In this document: positions 8,423 to 16,498 of the stretch, one piece after another
How the letters are laid out: each line of letters begins with the position of its first letter
Numbering within the stretch: position 1 is the stretch's first letter
From: Verrucomicrobiaceae bacterium
Lineage (GTDB): Bacteria > Verrucomicrobiota > Verrucomicrobiia > Verrucomicrobiales > Verrucomicrobiaceae
Length of the DNA: 64,000 bases
Reading direction: 5' to 3'
Assembly: GCA_016795465.1 (NCBI GenBank)
Contig: JAEUHK010000123.1
Coordinates: 1 to 64,000 of the forward strand
Notes under the pieces: generated by a model
Told to the model about the DNA's origin: nothing
Seen by the model: the letters and a program-made list of their open reading frames with translations, nothing else
The model's database searches: none
Program-made: the position numbers and the translations under genes

Positions 8423-9377
8423 GCACTTTCATGACGTCGTCCATCGTGATCCAGCCGGTGATGTGATTTTGCGGGTCATCGACGAGGGCGGCGATCTCTT
8501 GTTTTTCGAGGAAGAGGGTCAGCAATTGCGTGAGCGAGGCTTTTTCGTCGATGTGGAGGACGGGGCGGATGAGGGTGCGCCAGTCGGAGCCGGGAGAGGT
8601 GAGGTTTTGGACGAAGAGCTCGCGGACGCGGATGTAGCCGGTGAGACGGTCGAGCGTGCCATCGGGGCTCACGGGATAGCTGCGATGCAGCTTGGGGCCG
8701 AGCGCGGTGATGTTTTCGAGGAGGCTGAGACGGGCATCGAAGACGCGCACGGCCTCATGCGGCACGAGGGCAGTTTTTACGCGGCGGGCACTGAGCGTGG
8801 CGGCGTGGATCATGATGAGCTCCTCGCGATTATGGATGAGTTGCTCAGCTTTCGCGGCCTGCACGAGCGTGATGATGTCCATGATGTGGTCGCTCTGCGT
8901 TTTGGTGGTGGCCGCGCCGCGCTTGAGGCGGGCGCAGAATTTTTCCATCACGACGGCGAGCGGTAGGCAAAGTCGCACCATCCAGGTGAGCGGGCCGATG
9001 AGGCGCGGGGCGAGGGCTTCCGCGTGATGCACGCCGAGGATCTTCGGAGCGAGTTCGCCGCCAAAGAGCACCAAAACGCTGATGATGATTGAAAACAGCC
9101 ATAGCCAGCCTTCGCCGAAGACCTGGACAAACACCGCACCTGCCAGCGTGGCGCAACCAGTGCCGGCGAGCGTGTTGAAGACCAAAATGGACGACACCGG
9201 CCTTTCGAACTGGTTTTTCATCGCCAGCCAGCGCGAGGCGATGTGATCCGCACCATTCTTTTTGGCCTGAAGCCGCAGGCTGAGCGGATTGAGGCTCAGC
9301 AGCACGGCTTCGGTGAGCGAGCAGAGAAAGGAGATCGCAAGCGCGGAGGCGCAGATGAGGATCAAAACGAGTAGCAT
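8403..9377 (-). CDS. CNNM/CorC-type membrane protein with CBS pair
   Basis: The 324-residue protein starts with a CNNM (DUF21) transmembrane domain (about 1-180, SFLCSLTEAVLLSLNP and the acidic GGELAPKILG motif). A CBS-pair region follows (about 200-320), ending in GWITMDDVMKVLMG. This family is linked to Mg/Co or Na-coupled divalent cation efflux, with CBS domains sensing nucleotides. The usual C-terminal CorC/HlyC domain is absent, so this is a short form. It starts 3 bases from the end of the autotransporter-repeat gene on the same strand and may be co-transcribed with it, although the functions seem unrelated. Confidence 0.85.
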   Translation of the reverse strand: MLLVLILICASALAISFLCSLTEAVLLSLNPLSLRLQAKKNGADHIASRWLAMKNQFERPVSSILVFNTLAGTGCATLAGAVFVQVFGEGWLWLFSIIISVLVLFGGELAPKILGVHHAEALAPRLIGPLTWMVRLCLPLAVVMEKFCARLKRGAATTKTQSDHIMDIITLVQAAKAEQLIHNREELIMIHAATLSARRVKTALVPHEAVRVFDARLSLLENITALGPKLHRSYPVSPDGTLDRLTGYIRVRELFVQNLTSPGSDWRTLIRPVLHIDEKASLTQLLTLFLEKQEIAALVDDPQNHITGWITMDDVMKVLMGARI

Positions 9378-9380
9378 GGT

Positions 9381-11936
9381 TCAAAGAGGGCGGTGGCGGC
9401 GCAGCAGCGTCGTGCCGAGTCCGAGCATGAGGAGTGCCACGCGGCCGGGCTCGGGCACGGCGATGGTGACGGTGCCGAGCGTGAAGAGGTTGCTCACATC
9501 GAGGCTGGCTCCGCCGGGGAGGTTCAAATCGGTGACGTCGATGCCGAAGGTGCCGCTCACGCTGGTGAGGCCGCTCCAGTCGAAGAGCTTGAAGGTGTCG
9601 CCATCGGCCCAGGTGGTGAGGTTGTTCGGATTGCCGAGGCGCAGGAGAGCGCCGGATTGGATGTCGAGGGCACCGAGAATGCGCAATTGATCCGCCGCGC
9701 TGGCGTTGGCGGAGTTGTCGCCAAGGCCGGCGCCGCTGAAAAGATCGAGACGCAGGATGCTGGTGCTGCCGAGGATCGTGCTGCCGGTGCCGGAGGTGGT
9801 GAGATCGAGATTCGCGGCGGCGGAGACGGCGGGATCGCCCACGATGAGCTGGCCGTTGATGAAGATCGAGTTGTCGGTGCCTGCGTTGATGAACCCGGTG
9901 CCAGCGAGCGTGCTGGTGGCGTCGATGGTGACACTGCCGATGCCCGTGGCGGAACTGGTCGCGGTGGTGTTCGCGGCGATGAGCGTGCCGCCGTTTTGCA
10001 CGACGGTGGGGCTGACGTAGCTGTTGTTGTTGTGCGTGAGGCGCACGGTGGCGCTGTCGATGGTGAGCGGGCTCGCGGTGGAGGTGCCAGTGATGCGTCC
10101 GCTGACGACGAAACTGCCGCCAGCATAGGTTAGCGGCCGTGCGCCACGTGCCTGCGTGCCGGAGAGCGTGAGCGTGGCACCTCCGGTGTTGGAAATCGTC
10201 GCGCCGCCCGTGCCATTCACGGTGATGCCACGCGTGAGTGTGGCAGCGGTGCTGCCGCTGTATTCGAGCGTGCCGGAAGTCGTCGCGCCGATGAGAAGGG
10301 CGCTCGTGGCATTGCCGAGTGCCGCGAGGCTGTCGATGCGCAACGTGCCCGCATTGATCGTGGTCGTTCCGGTGTAGGTGTTTGTGCCGGAGAGGCTCCA
10401 AACGCCCGTGCTGGCCTTCGTGACGTTGAGCACGAGGCTGCCGTTGTCGCTGAGCTGGCCGGTGGTGCTGCCGCTCGTGCCGCTGGCGGCATCGAAGATG
10501 ACCGTGACAGGTCCTGAAGCACTCGCGGAGGGCGAAATGGGTCCGCTGAGGCTCAAAGTGCCTGCGTTCACCTTGATGCGTGTGTTTCCACCGCCAAAGC
10601 CGCCTGTCGTGAGCGAGATGTTGCCAGCGATGCTGTTGTTGCCGGCCACGTTGAGCAGCGCGGGGTTGTTTACGTTGTCATTGCTCGTGACGAGGCTGTA
10701 ATCGGCCGCGAGGCTCAGATCGCCGCCGCTGCCATCGAGGCGCAAAGTGGGCGCGTTCACCGTGCCGCTGATGGTGATCGTTTTCGGGCCCGTGCCGAGT
10801 GCAGTGGACCGCGTGATGATCAAAGCACCGCCGGTGATGCTCACATCGCCGGTGAAGCTGTTCGCGGCATTGCTCAGCGTGAGGGCCGCGGCACCGAGTT
10901 TGGTCAGCGTGAGGTTGTTTTCATTCGTTCCGGCTCCACCGAGCTGTCCGGCAAAAACGACGGCAGCGCTGTTAATGATGGTGAGAGCCGAATTCGCGGC
11001 ATTTCCGCCCACAATAGCATTGGCGGTGCCGCTGCCCGCGATGGTGATGGAGTCCAAACTTTGCGTGGAAGCCGTCGAAGCATCACCGAGCTGCAAAATG
11101 CCGCTTCCAGCGCCCTGACCCAAAATCAGAGAACTCGTCGCTGCGAGCCGATCATTGCCGCTGAGCACGATTCGCCCACCATTGATGCGGGTGTTACCGG
11201 TGTAGCTTTGCGCGGCCGTGAAGGTCAGCGTGCCCGCGCCGGTCTTGGTGATCGAGGCGTTGCCATTCGTGCCGGTTTGGATGCTGTTGCCAAAAATGAC
11301 GCTGTTTGCGCCCGTGGCGATCGTGGCGGTGACGCCGTCCTCCACTTTGACCTGCGCGGAGACATCCTGCGTGTTTCCCGCACTCCAACCGAGCGTGGCA
11401 TTCGCGGTAAAGGTGACGAGGTTCGTGCCGAGCGATCCACTGGTGAAGTTCAGCGTGCCTGCGGCGAGCGAAATGCCGCCGCTGAGCGTGTTCGATGCAT
11501 TGTTGAGCGTGAGAGCGCCTGCGCCACTTTTCGTGAAGCCCTGCGTGCCGCCGAGCAAGGCGGTGATCGTGGTCGTTTGATTCACGACCTGGATCACGGG
11601 CGCTCCGCTGCTGGTGGCGAGCGTCAGCGTCCATGGACCGCCGGTGCCATTGGCGAGCGCCCAGTTGTTTGAGGCCGTGGTGGCATCGCCAAAGATCAAC
11701 GTGCCGATGCTGCGGCTCGCGCCGAGGTTCACCGTGCGATTCACGGCAATGTCGAGCGTGCTGAAGTCCGCGATGGCATCCACGCCATCGGCGACGATGC
11801 CGCCGGACCAGTTCGTGGTGGTGCTCCAGACGGAGTTCGAGGTGGCATTGGTCCATGTGCCGTTGGTTTGAGCGAGAAGAGGGGTGCTGAAGGCCGCGAC
11901 GACGATGCCGAGGCCTCCGAAGAGAGCTTTTTTCAT
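9381..11936 (-). CDS. Autotransporter-associated beta-strand repeat protein with PEP-CTERM tail
   Basis: The 851-residue surface protein has a signal peptide (MKKALFGGLGIVVAAFSTPLLAQ). Many copies of the beta-helix-like repeat follow, with signatures such as GGTLTLSG, NTYTGTTTINAGTL and LTKLGAAALTLSNAAN. The C-terminal PEP-CTERM signal is VPEPGR, a hydrophobic stretch and RRHRP. It lacks a true autotransporter barrel, so surface display is likely through exosortase processing. Such proteins are thought to be adhesins or extracellular-matrix components; the role here is inferred only. ATG 11936 is chosen because the long upstream extension is not signal-peptide-like. The composition is rich in Gly, Thr, Ser, Ala and Asn. 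Confidence 0.88.
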   Translation of the reverse strand: MKKALFGGLGIVVAAFSTPLLAQTNGTWTNATSNSVWSTTTNWSGGIVADGVDAIADFSTLDIAVNRTVNLGASRSIGTLIFGDATTASNNWALANGTGGPWTLTLATSSGAPVIQVVNQTTTITALLGGTQGFTKSGAGALTLNNASNTLSGGISLAAGTLNFTSGSLGTNLVTFTANATLGWSAGNTQDVSAQVKVEDGVTATIATGANSVIFGNSIQTGTNGNASITKTGAGTLTFTAAQSYTGNTRINGGRIVLSGNDRLAATSSLILGQGAGSGILQLGDASTASTQSLDSITIAGSGTANAIVGGNAANSALTIINSAAVVFAGQLGGAGTNENNLTLTKLGAAALTLSNAANSFTGDVSITGGALIITRSTALGTGPKTITISGTVNAPTLRLDGSGGDLSLAADYSLVTSNDNVNNPALLNVAGNNSIAGNISLTTGGFGGGNTRIKVNAGTLSLSGPISPSASASGPVTVIFDAASGTSGSTTGQLSDNGSLVLNVTKASTGVWSLSGTNTYTGTTTINAGTLRIDSLAALGNATSALLIGATTSGTLEYSGSTAATLTRGITVNGTGGATISNTGGATLTLSGTQARGARPLTYAGGSFVVSGRITGTSTASPLTIDSATVRLTHNNNSYVSPTVVQNGGTLIAANTTATSSATGIGSVTIDATSTLAGTGFINAGTDNSIFINGQLIVGDPAVSAAANLDLTTSGTGSTILGSTSILRLDLFSGAGLGDNSANASAADQLRILGALDIQSGALLRLGNPNNLTTWADGDTFKLFDWSGLTSVSGTFGIDVTDLNLPGGASLDVSNLFTLGTVTIAVPEPGRVALLMLGLGTTLLRRHRPL

Positions 11937-12035
11937 GAGGGTGACGTGGGGGGAGCCGCGCCACCCGTGGCCGGGTAGGTGTCGGAGATGCTGAGAGTGA
12001 AAACCTTCCTGTTGGGATCGGCAGGGGTTTGGGCT

Positions 12036-12086
12036 CGTAGCGGAACGCATGAGCGTTTCGTCGGAAGACTCACGTCTTCCGCTACG
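12036..12086. repeat. Palindromic intergenic repeat
   Basis: CGTAGCGGAA (12036-12045) pairs exactly with TTCCGCTACG (12077-12086). Inner parts (GCATGAGC...GACTCACGTC) continue imperfect pairing. It lies between the 3' end of cysA (12094) and the start of the upstream-reading surface-protein gene (11936). It resembles REP elements and may act as a hairpin at the end of the sulfur operon transcript. Confidence 0.65.
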
Positions 12087-12093
12087 GTGTGGA

Positions 12094-12828
12094 TCAAATC
12101 ATCACGCAGTCGAGGAAGTCGGCGACGAACTCGTTTTTCGGGTTCTCACGGAGTTGTCGGGGGGAGCCGACTTGCTGGATGTGGCCTTCGTGGAGTATGA
12201 CGACGCGGTCGGCGAGTTCGAAGGCTTCGTCCTGGTCGTGGGTGACGAAGAGCGTGGTGACGCGGGTCTCGTCGTGGAACTGGCGGAGCCATTTGCGCAG
12301 AGTTTTGCGCACTTTGGCGTCGAGAGCGCCGAAGGGCTCGTCGAGCAGCAGGACCTGCGGACCGACGGCGAGGGCGCGGGCAAGAGCGACGCGTTGACGC
12401 TGGCCGCCGCTGAGTTGCGTGGGGTAGCGGTCGCCATAGCCTTCGAGGGCGATGCGGCGCAGCAGTTCGGTGACGCTGCGGTCGATGTCTTCGCGTGAAG
12501 GGCGCTCGGGCCGTTTCATGACGCGGAGGCCGAAGGCGATGTTTTCGGCGACGGTCATGTGATTGAAGAGGGCGTAGTTTTGAAACACGAAGCCGGCCTT
12601 GCGCTCGTAGGCGGTGCGGTTGGTGACATCGCTGCCGTGAAACTCGATGCTGCCCGCGCCTTCATCGGCGAATTCGAGTCCGGCGATGATGCGCAGCAGC
12701 GTGGTCTTGCCGCTGCCGCTGGGGCCGAGCAGGGCGACGAGCTCACCGGTTTTGACTTCGAGATCGACGTTCTTCAAGGCGTTGAAGCTGCCGAAGGTTT
12801 TGGAGATGTGGTGGATGTGGATGCTCAT
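12094..12828 (-). CDS. cysA: Sulfate/thiosulfate ABC transporter ATP-binding protein, short form
   Basis: The 244-residue protein hydrolyses ATP to drive sulfate import through CysT/CysW. Walker A GPSGSGKT, signature LSGGQRQR, Walker B LLLDEPFGALD and the H-loop THDQDEA are all intact. Family CysA proteins are usually around 330-360 residues with a C-terminal regulatory domain (TOBE-type); this one stops right after the nucleotide-binding domain (FVADFLDC). The start overlaps the cysW stop by 4 bases (ATGA), showing translational coupling. It is the last gene of the sulfur cluster. The ATG at 12828 is the family start; a longer in-frame extension is the shadow of cysW. Confidence 0.92.
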   Translation of the reverse strand: MSIHIHHISKTFGSFNALKNVDLEVKTGELVALLGPSGSGKTTLLRIIAGLEFADEGAGSIEFHGSDVTNRTAYERKAGFVFQNYALFNHMTVAENIAFGLRVMKRPERPSREDIDRSVTELLRRIALEGYGDRYPTQLSGGQRQRVALARALAVGPQVLLLDEPFGALDAKVRKTLRKWLRQFHDETRVTTLFVTHDQDEAFELADRVVILHEGHIQQVGSPRQLRENPKNEFVADFLDCVMI

Positions 12829-13685
12829 GCTGCTCCTCGTGGGGTGGTCGTCAGAGTTTTCAAAATCAGGGTCACCAGCGCGAGCAGTGCGAGCACGGAC
12901 GCGACGGCGAAGGCGGGGACAAACTGGTATTCGTTGTAAAGGACCTCGATGTGCAGCGGCACGGTGTTGGTCTTGTTGCGGATGTGGCCGCTGACGACGG
13001 ACACCGCGCCGAACTCGCCCATGCTGCGTGCGTTGCACAAAATGATGCCGTAGAGCAGGCCCCATTTTATCTTTGGCAGCGTGACGCGCCAGAACATCTG
13101 CCAACCGTTCGCGCCGAGCGTCATCGCGGCTTCTTCCTCGGCCTGGCCCTGGGCCTCCATCTGCGGCGCGAGCACTCGCGCGACGAAGGTGAAGGTGACG
13201 AAGATGGTGCTGAGCACGATGCCGGGCAGCGCGAAGATGATTTTGATGCCGTGCTCCTTCAGCGACGGCCCGAAGAGGCCCTGCGCTCCAAACAGCAGCA
13301 CATAAATCATGCCCGCGATGACCGGCGAGACCCACAGCGGCAGTTCGATGAGCGCCGTAAGCAGTCGCTTCCCACGAAACTGGAAGCGCGAGACGCACCA
13401 GGCCGCCGCGAGGCCAAAAAGCGTGTTCAACGGCACCGTGATGGCCGCGACCTGCAACGTGAGCCAGATGGCGTGTGTCGTCGCCCGATCATCAAAGGCC
13501 TCCACGTAGCCTTCCCAGCCTTTTCGGAACGCTTCCTGAAAAATGACGACCAACGGCAGCACGAACATCAGCGCCATGAAAGCCACCGCGATGCCGATGA
13601 TGAGCCAGCGGGAGAAAGGGGATTCGGAGGTGGCTTTTCGCGGTCTCGCGGTGCGGTTGGGGTAGTTGAGAACGATGGCGGCCAT
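12825..13685 (-). CDS. cysW: Sulfate ABC transporter permease CysW
   Basis: The 286-residue inner-membrane permease has about six membrane segments and the EAA-loop (AEEEAAMTLGANGWQMFWRVTLP) that contacts CysA. It pairs with CysT to form the sulfate/thiosulfate channel. ATG 13685 is chosen: the frame continues to 13805, but that extension encodes the repeat-derived peptide (RHSSFAIRHF type) of the adjacent palindrome. Gene order cysT-cysW-cysA is the classical one. Confidence 0.93.
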   Translation of the reverse strand: MAAIVLNYPNRTARPRKATSESPFSRWLIIGIAVAFMALMFVLPLVVIFQEAFRKGWEGYVEAFDDRATTHAIWLTLQVAAITVPLNTLFGLAAAWCVSRFQFRGKRLLTALIELPLWVSPVIAGMIYVLLFGAQGLFGPSLKEHGIKIIFALPGIVLSTIFVTFTFVARVLAPQMEAQGQAEEEAAMTLGANGWQMFWRVTLPKIKWGLLYGIILCNARSMGEFGAVSVVSGHIRNKTNTVPLHIEVLYNEYQFVPAFAVASVLALLALVTLILKTLTTTPRGAA

Positions 13686-13693
13686 GAGGGGAA

Positions 13694-13806
13694 AATGACG
13701 AATGGCGAATGAGGAATGACGAATGAATGTCGAAGCTCGAATGACGAAGGTGGGAGGTCGGCGAATTCGGATTTCATTCGTCATTCGCCATTCTGGTTTC
13801 GTCATT
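13694..13806. repeat. Large inverted repeat of ATGACGAATG words
   Basis: The left arm (about 13694-13727) is built of AATGACGAATGGCGAATGAGGAATGACGAATG words. The right arm (13772-13806) is the inverse (TTTCATTCGTCATTCGCCATTC...GTCATT). It fills the cysT-cysW gap and its left end abuts the cysW start codon, so it forms the cysW leader. The same word family recurs at 50431-50466. Confidence 0.7.
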
Positions 13807-13812
13807 GCCGCG

Positions 13813-14637
13813 CTAGCGGCCCGTGCGGCTTCGGCTCCAGTTGGTGAGAAGGTTTGAGATGAGAAGAATGGCGAATGAAGCGGCCAGCATGACGACGCCG
13901 ATGGTCGCGGCTCCGGCGTAGTCGTATTCTTCGAGGCGCATGGTGATGAGCAGCGGGGCGATCTCGGTCTTAAAAGGGAGATTGCCGGAGATGAAGACGA
14001 CGCTGCCGTATTCGCCGACGGCGCGACCGAAGGCGAGGGTCATGCCGGCGAGCGTGGAGGGCAGCAGCGCGGGAAAGACGACGCGGGTGAGCGTTTGCCA
14101 GCGGTTCGCGCCGAGGCAGGCGGCGGCTTCCTCGACATCCATCGAGAGATCGGCGATGACGGGCTGCAAGGTGCGCACGACGAAGGGAAAGCCGACAAAC
14201 GTGAGCGCAATGGTGATGCCGAGCGGCGCATACGCGGCCTTGATGTCGTGCTGGGCCAAGAACGAGCCGATCCAGCCATTCGGCGCATACAGCGTGACGA
14301 GCGCGATGCCCGCGACGGCCGTGGGCAGCGCAAACGGCAGATCGACCATGGCATCGAGCAGGCGACGGCCTGGAAACGCGTAGCGCTCCAGCGCCCAGGC
14401 CGTGAGCAGGCCGAAAACGCCATTCACGAGCGCGGCGACGAAGGCGGTGCCGAAGCTGAGCTTGAGCGACGCGATCACGCGCTCGTGCGTGAGGGTCTCG
14501 ATGACATGCGGCCAGCCGCCGCTCGCCGCCTTCCACGCGAGCATGGAGAGCGGAAAGAGCACGAGGAGGCTCAAGTAGGTGACGGTGAAGCCGAGGGAGA
14601 GCCTGAAGCCAGGCAGGACGTGACGGGGACGGGACAT
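13813..14637 (-). CDS. cysT: Sulfate ABC transporter permease CysT (CysU)
   Basis: The 274-residue polytopic inner-membrane protein starts with a hydrophobic helix after FRLSLGF and carries the permease loop MDVEEAAACLGANRWQTLTRVVFP. The later GRAVGEYGSVVFISGNLP is typical of CysT. It forms the translocation pore with CysW for sulfate delivered by the binding protein. The downstream gap to cysW holds a palindromic repeat and the upstream gap to the M14 gene holds another. Confidence 0.93.
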   Translation of the reverse strand: MSRPRHVLPGFRLSLGFTVTYLSLLVLFPLSMLAWKAASGGWPHVIETLTHERVIASLKLSFGTAFVAALVNGVFGLLTAWALERYAFPGRRLLDAMVDLPFALPTAVAGIALVTLYAPNGWIGSFLAQHDIKAAYAPLGITIALTFVGFPFVVRTLQPVIADLSMDVEEAAACLGANRWQTLTRVVFPALLPSTLAGMTLAFGRAVGEYGSVVFISGNLPFKTEIAPLLITMRLEEYDYAGAATIGVVMLAASFAILLISNLLTNWSRSRTGR

Positions 14638-14643
14638 CGAATC

Positions 14644-14718
14644 GTAAAACGAGTTTTCGAACTCGTTGGGTTTGGGAGTGAGCGACGCGGTGAAGCGAGT
14701 TGGATGAACTCGTTCTAC
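14644..14718. repeat. Inverted repeat with AACGAGTT arms
   Basis: GTAAAACGAGTTTTCGAACTCG (from 14644) is mirrored by CGAGTTGGATGAACTCGTTCTAC (14696-14718). The right arm contains the TAG stop codon of the M14 hydrolase gene (14715-14717). It is another member of the palindromic, REP-like intergenic repeats seen in this genome. Confidence 0.6.
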
Positions 14719-15494
14719 AAATTCGCGGCGTAGGCCTGGAGTTCGCGGTATTCGGCGAGGATGCGCTTCACCGCGGCGACGGTGGCTTTGACCTGCGCAG
14801 CCATCGGCGCGAGCGCGGGTGTCTCGAAGACGATTTCGAGCGCACGCGGTCGCTGCTCCGGTGGAGCGCTGAGGATGCCGAGGTAGCCTTCTTTGATGAT
14901 GCCGCGCTTCGCGAGGAAGCCGTCGATGATGGGCGCTTCGTTGCGCGGCAGGAAATCGCTCGCTGCTTGCAGCGCGGGCTCCAGCAGGTGCTCGCTGAGC
15001 AAGTCACCGCTGACAAAGCCGTAGCAGCCGTCGGAGGTGTCGTCGGAGTGCAGCGAGACGATGCCGTCATATTTTTCGCGGCGCAGTTCGCCTTCGAGAT
15101 AGACGATTTCGGGCTCGGTGGAGCCAAACCAGAACTCGCGGTTTAAATCGAGGCCGCTGTGGCTGTGACGCGTGCCGAGGGCGAGGCCGGTAGGATTGCA
15201 GATCGGGTAAAAATGCAGCTCGTAGTCGTGCAGTTCGTCCGGCTTCTCTGCGGCCCAGCGGATGAGCTCCTGCGTGGCGAGCGTGCCCGCCTCCTCATCG
15301 CCGTGAATGCCGGCGAAGATGCCGATTTTGATGCCGTGGCCCGGTTTGAGCGGCTTGCTGACGATCTTCGGGATGAAGATGCCTTGCTGCTCGGGCGGGT
15401 TGATTTGAGTCATCAGTCGGGAGGACGGCAGCGGGATGGTGCCACGCTGAAACGCGTGCCTGCCGGTGAATTGCAAATGGGATGGGAGTGTCAT
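14715..15494 (-). CDS. M14-type zinc hydrolase (succinylglutamate desuccinylase/aspartoacylase-like)
   Basis: The 259-residue protein has the M14 zinc motif HGDEE (AGIHGDEEAG), the substrate-binding DLNREFWFG stretch (Arg/Asn pair), a third ligand His in SLHSDD, and a probable catalytic Glu in LEIVFETP. No signal peptide is seen, so it is cytoplasmic. The family cleaves amide bonds of N-acyl amino acids or short peptides. It starts 4 bases after cysK ends and lies inside the sulfur cluster, which suggests release of a cysteine or other sulfur compound from an amide. That is inference. The ATG at 15494 is chosen; the longer frame overlaps cysK. Confidence 0.78.
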   Translation of the reverse strand: MTLPSHLQFTGRHAFQRGTIPLPSSRLMTQINPPEQQGIFIPKIVSKPLKPGHGIKIGIFAGIHGDEEAGTLATQELIRWAAEKPDELHDYELHFYPICNPTGLALGTRHSHSGLDLNREFWFGSTEPEIVYLEGELRREKYDGIVSLHSDDTSDGCYGFVSGDLLSEHLLEPALQAASDFLPRNEAPIIDGFLAKRGIIKEGYLGILSAPPEQRPRALEIVFETPALAPMAAQVKATVAAVKRILAEYRELQAYAANL

Positions 15495-15498
15495 GGTT

Positions 15499-16461
15499 TC
15501 AAGCGGTGACTTTGCTGCGTGCCTCATCAGCGAGGGCGGTGGAGAGATAGCGCTCACCGGTGCTGCAACCGACGGTGACGATGAGCTTGCCCGCATTCTC
15601 CGGACGTGCGGCCACTTGCAGCGCGGCCCACACGTTCGCGCCGGTGGAAATGCCGACGAGCAGGCCCTCCTCGCGAGCGAGTCGCTGCGCGGTGGCGATG
15701 GCGTCCTCGTTCGTCACCTGGATGACGTCATCGACGATGCCGAGGTTGAGGTTCTTCGGCACGAAACCGGCGCCGGTGCCTTGAATCTTGTGCGGGCCAG
15801 GCTGCACGGGCTGTCCGGCACGCGTTTGTGAAATCACGGGTGATGCCGCGGGCTCGACGGCGATGGATTGCAGCGAGGGTTTGCGAGCTTTGATGACCTC
15901 GCTCACGCCGGTGATGGTGCCGCCGGTGCCCACCGCGGCGACGAAGATGTCGATCTGACCACCAGTGTCGTGCCAGATCTCGTTCGCGGTGGTTTTGCGA
16001 TGGATCTCCGGGTTCGCCGGATTCTCAAACTGCTGCGGCATCCATGCGCCGGGTGTTTCGGCGATGAGTTCCTCAGCGCGTTTGATCGCGCCTTTCATGC
16101 CGTCCTTGGCCGGAGTGAGCACGAGATTCGCGCCGAGCAGGGCGAGCAGCGTGCGGCGTTCCAAACTCATGCTTTCCGGCATCGTGAGCGTGAGCGGATA
16201 GCCTTTCGCTGCGGCGACAAAGGCGAGCGCGATGCCGGTGTTGCCGCTGGTGGGCTCGATGATGTGCCCGCCGGGCCGCAGCACGCCGCTTTGCTCCGCC
16301 GCCTCGATCATGGCGCGGCCGATGCGGTCTTTGACACTGCCTAGCGGGTTCTTGAACTCGCCTTTGAGCGCGATGGTGGCCGGAAGGCCCGCCGTGATGC
16401 GGTTGAGCTTCACAAGCGGCGTGCGGCCGACGGCCTCGATGATGGTGGTGAAGTAGGACAT
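15499..16461 (-). CDS. cysK: Cysteine synthase (O-acetylserine sulfhydrylase)
   Basis: The 320-residue PLP enzyme makes cysteine from O-acetylserine and sulfide. PLP lysine lies in NPLGSVKDR, the asparagine loop in EPTSGNTG, and the phosphate-binding loop is GTGGTITG. Length and motifs match CysK. It sits between the sulfate-binding protein and the M14 hydrolase, linking uptake to assimilation. The ATG at 16461 precedes the conserved IIEAVGRTPLVKL. Confidence 0.96.
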   Translation of the reverse strand: MSYFTTIIEAVGRTPLVKLNRITAGLPATIALKGEFKNPLGSVKDRIGRAMIEAAEQSGVLRPGGHIIEPTSGNTGIALAFVAAAKGYPLTLTMPESMSLERRTLLALLGANLVLTPAKDGMKGAIKRAEELIAETPGAWMPQQFENPANPEIHRKTTANEIWHDTGGQIDIFVAAVGTGGTITGVSEVIKARKPSLQSIAVEPAASPVISQTRAGQPVQPGPHKIQGTGAGFVPKNLNLGIVDDVIQVTNEDAIATAQRLAREEGLLVGISTGANVWAALQVAARPENAGKLIVTVGCSTGERYLSTALADEARSKVTA

Positions 16462-16498
16462 GGTGTGCGGAGGTGGTTTGGAGTGCTGCGGCCGCGTT

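Noticed and set aside
8845..10401. 518-codon minus-strand open frame
   Set aside because: It spans two real genes in another frame and has a repetitive His/Arg composition.
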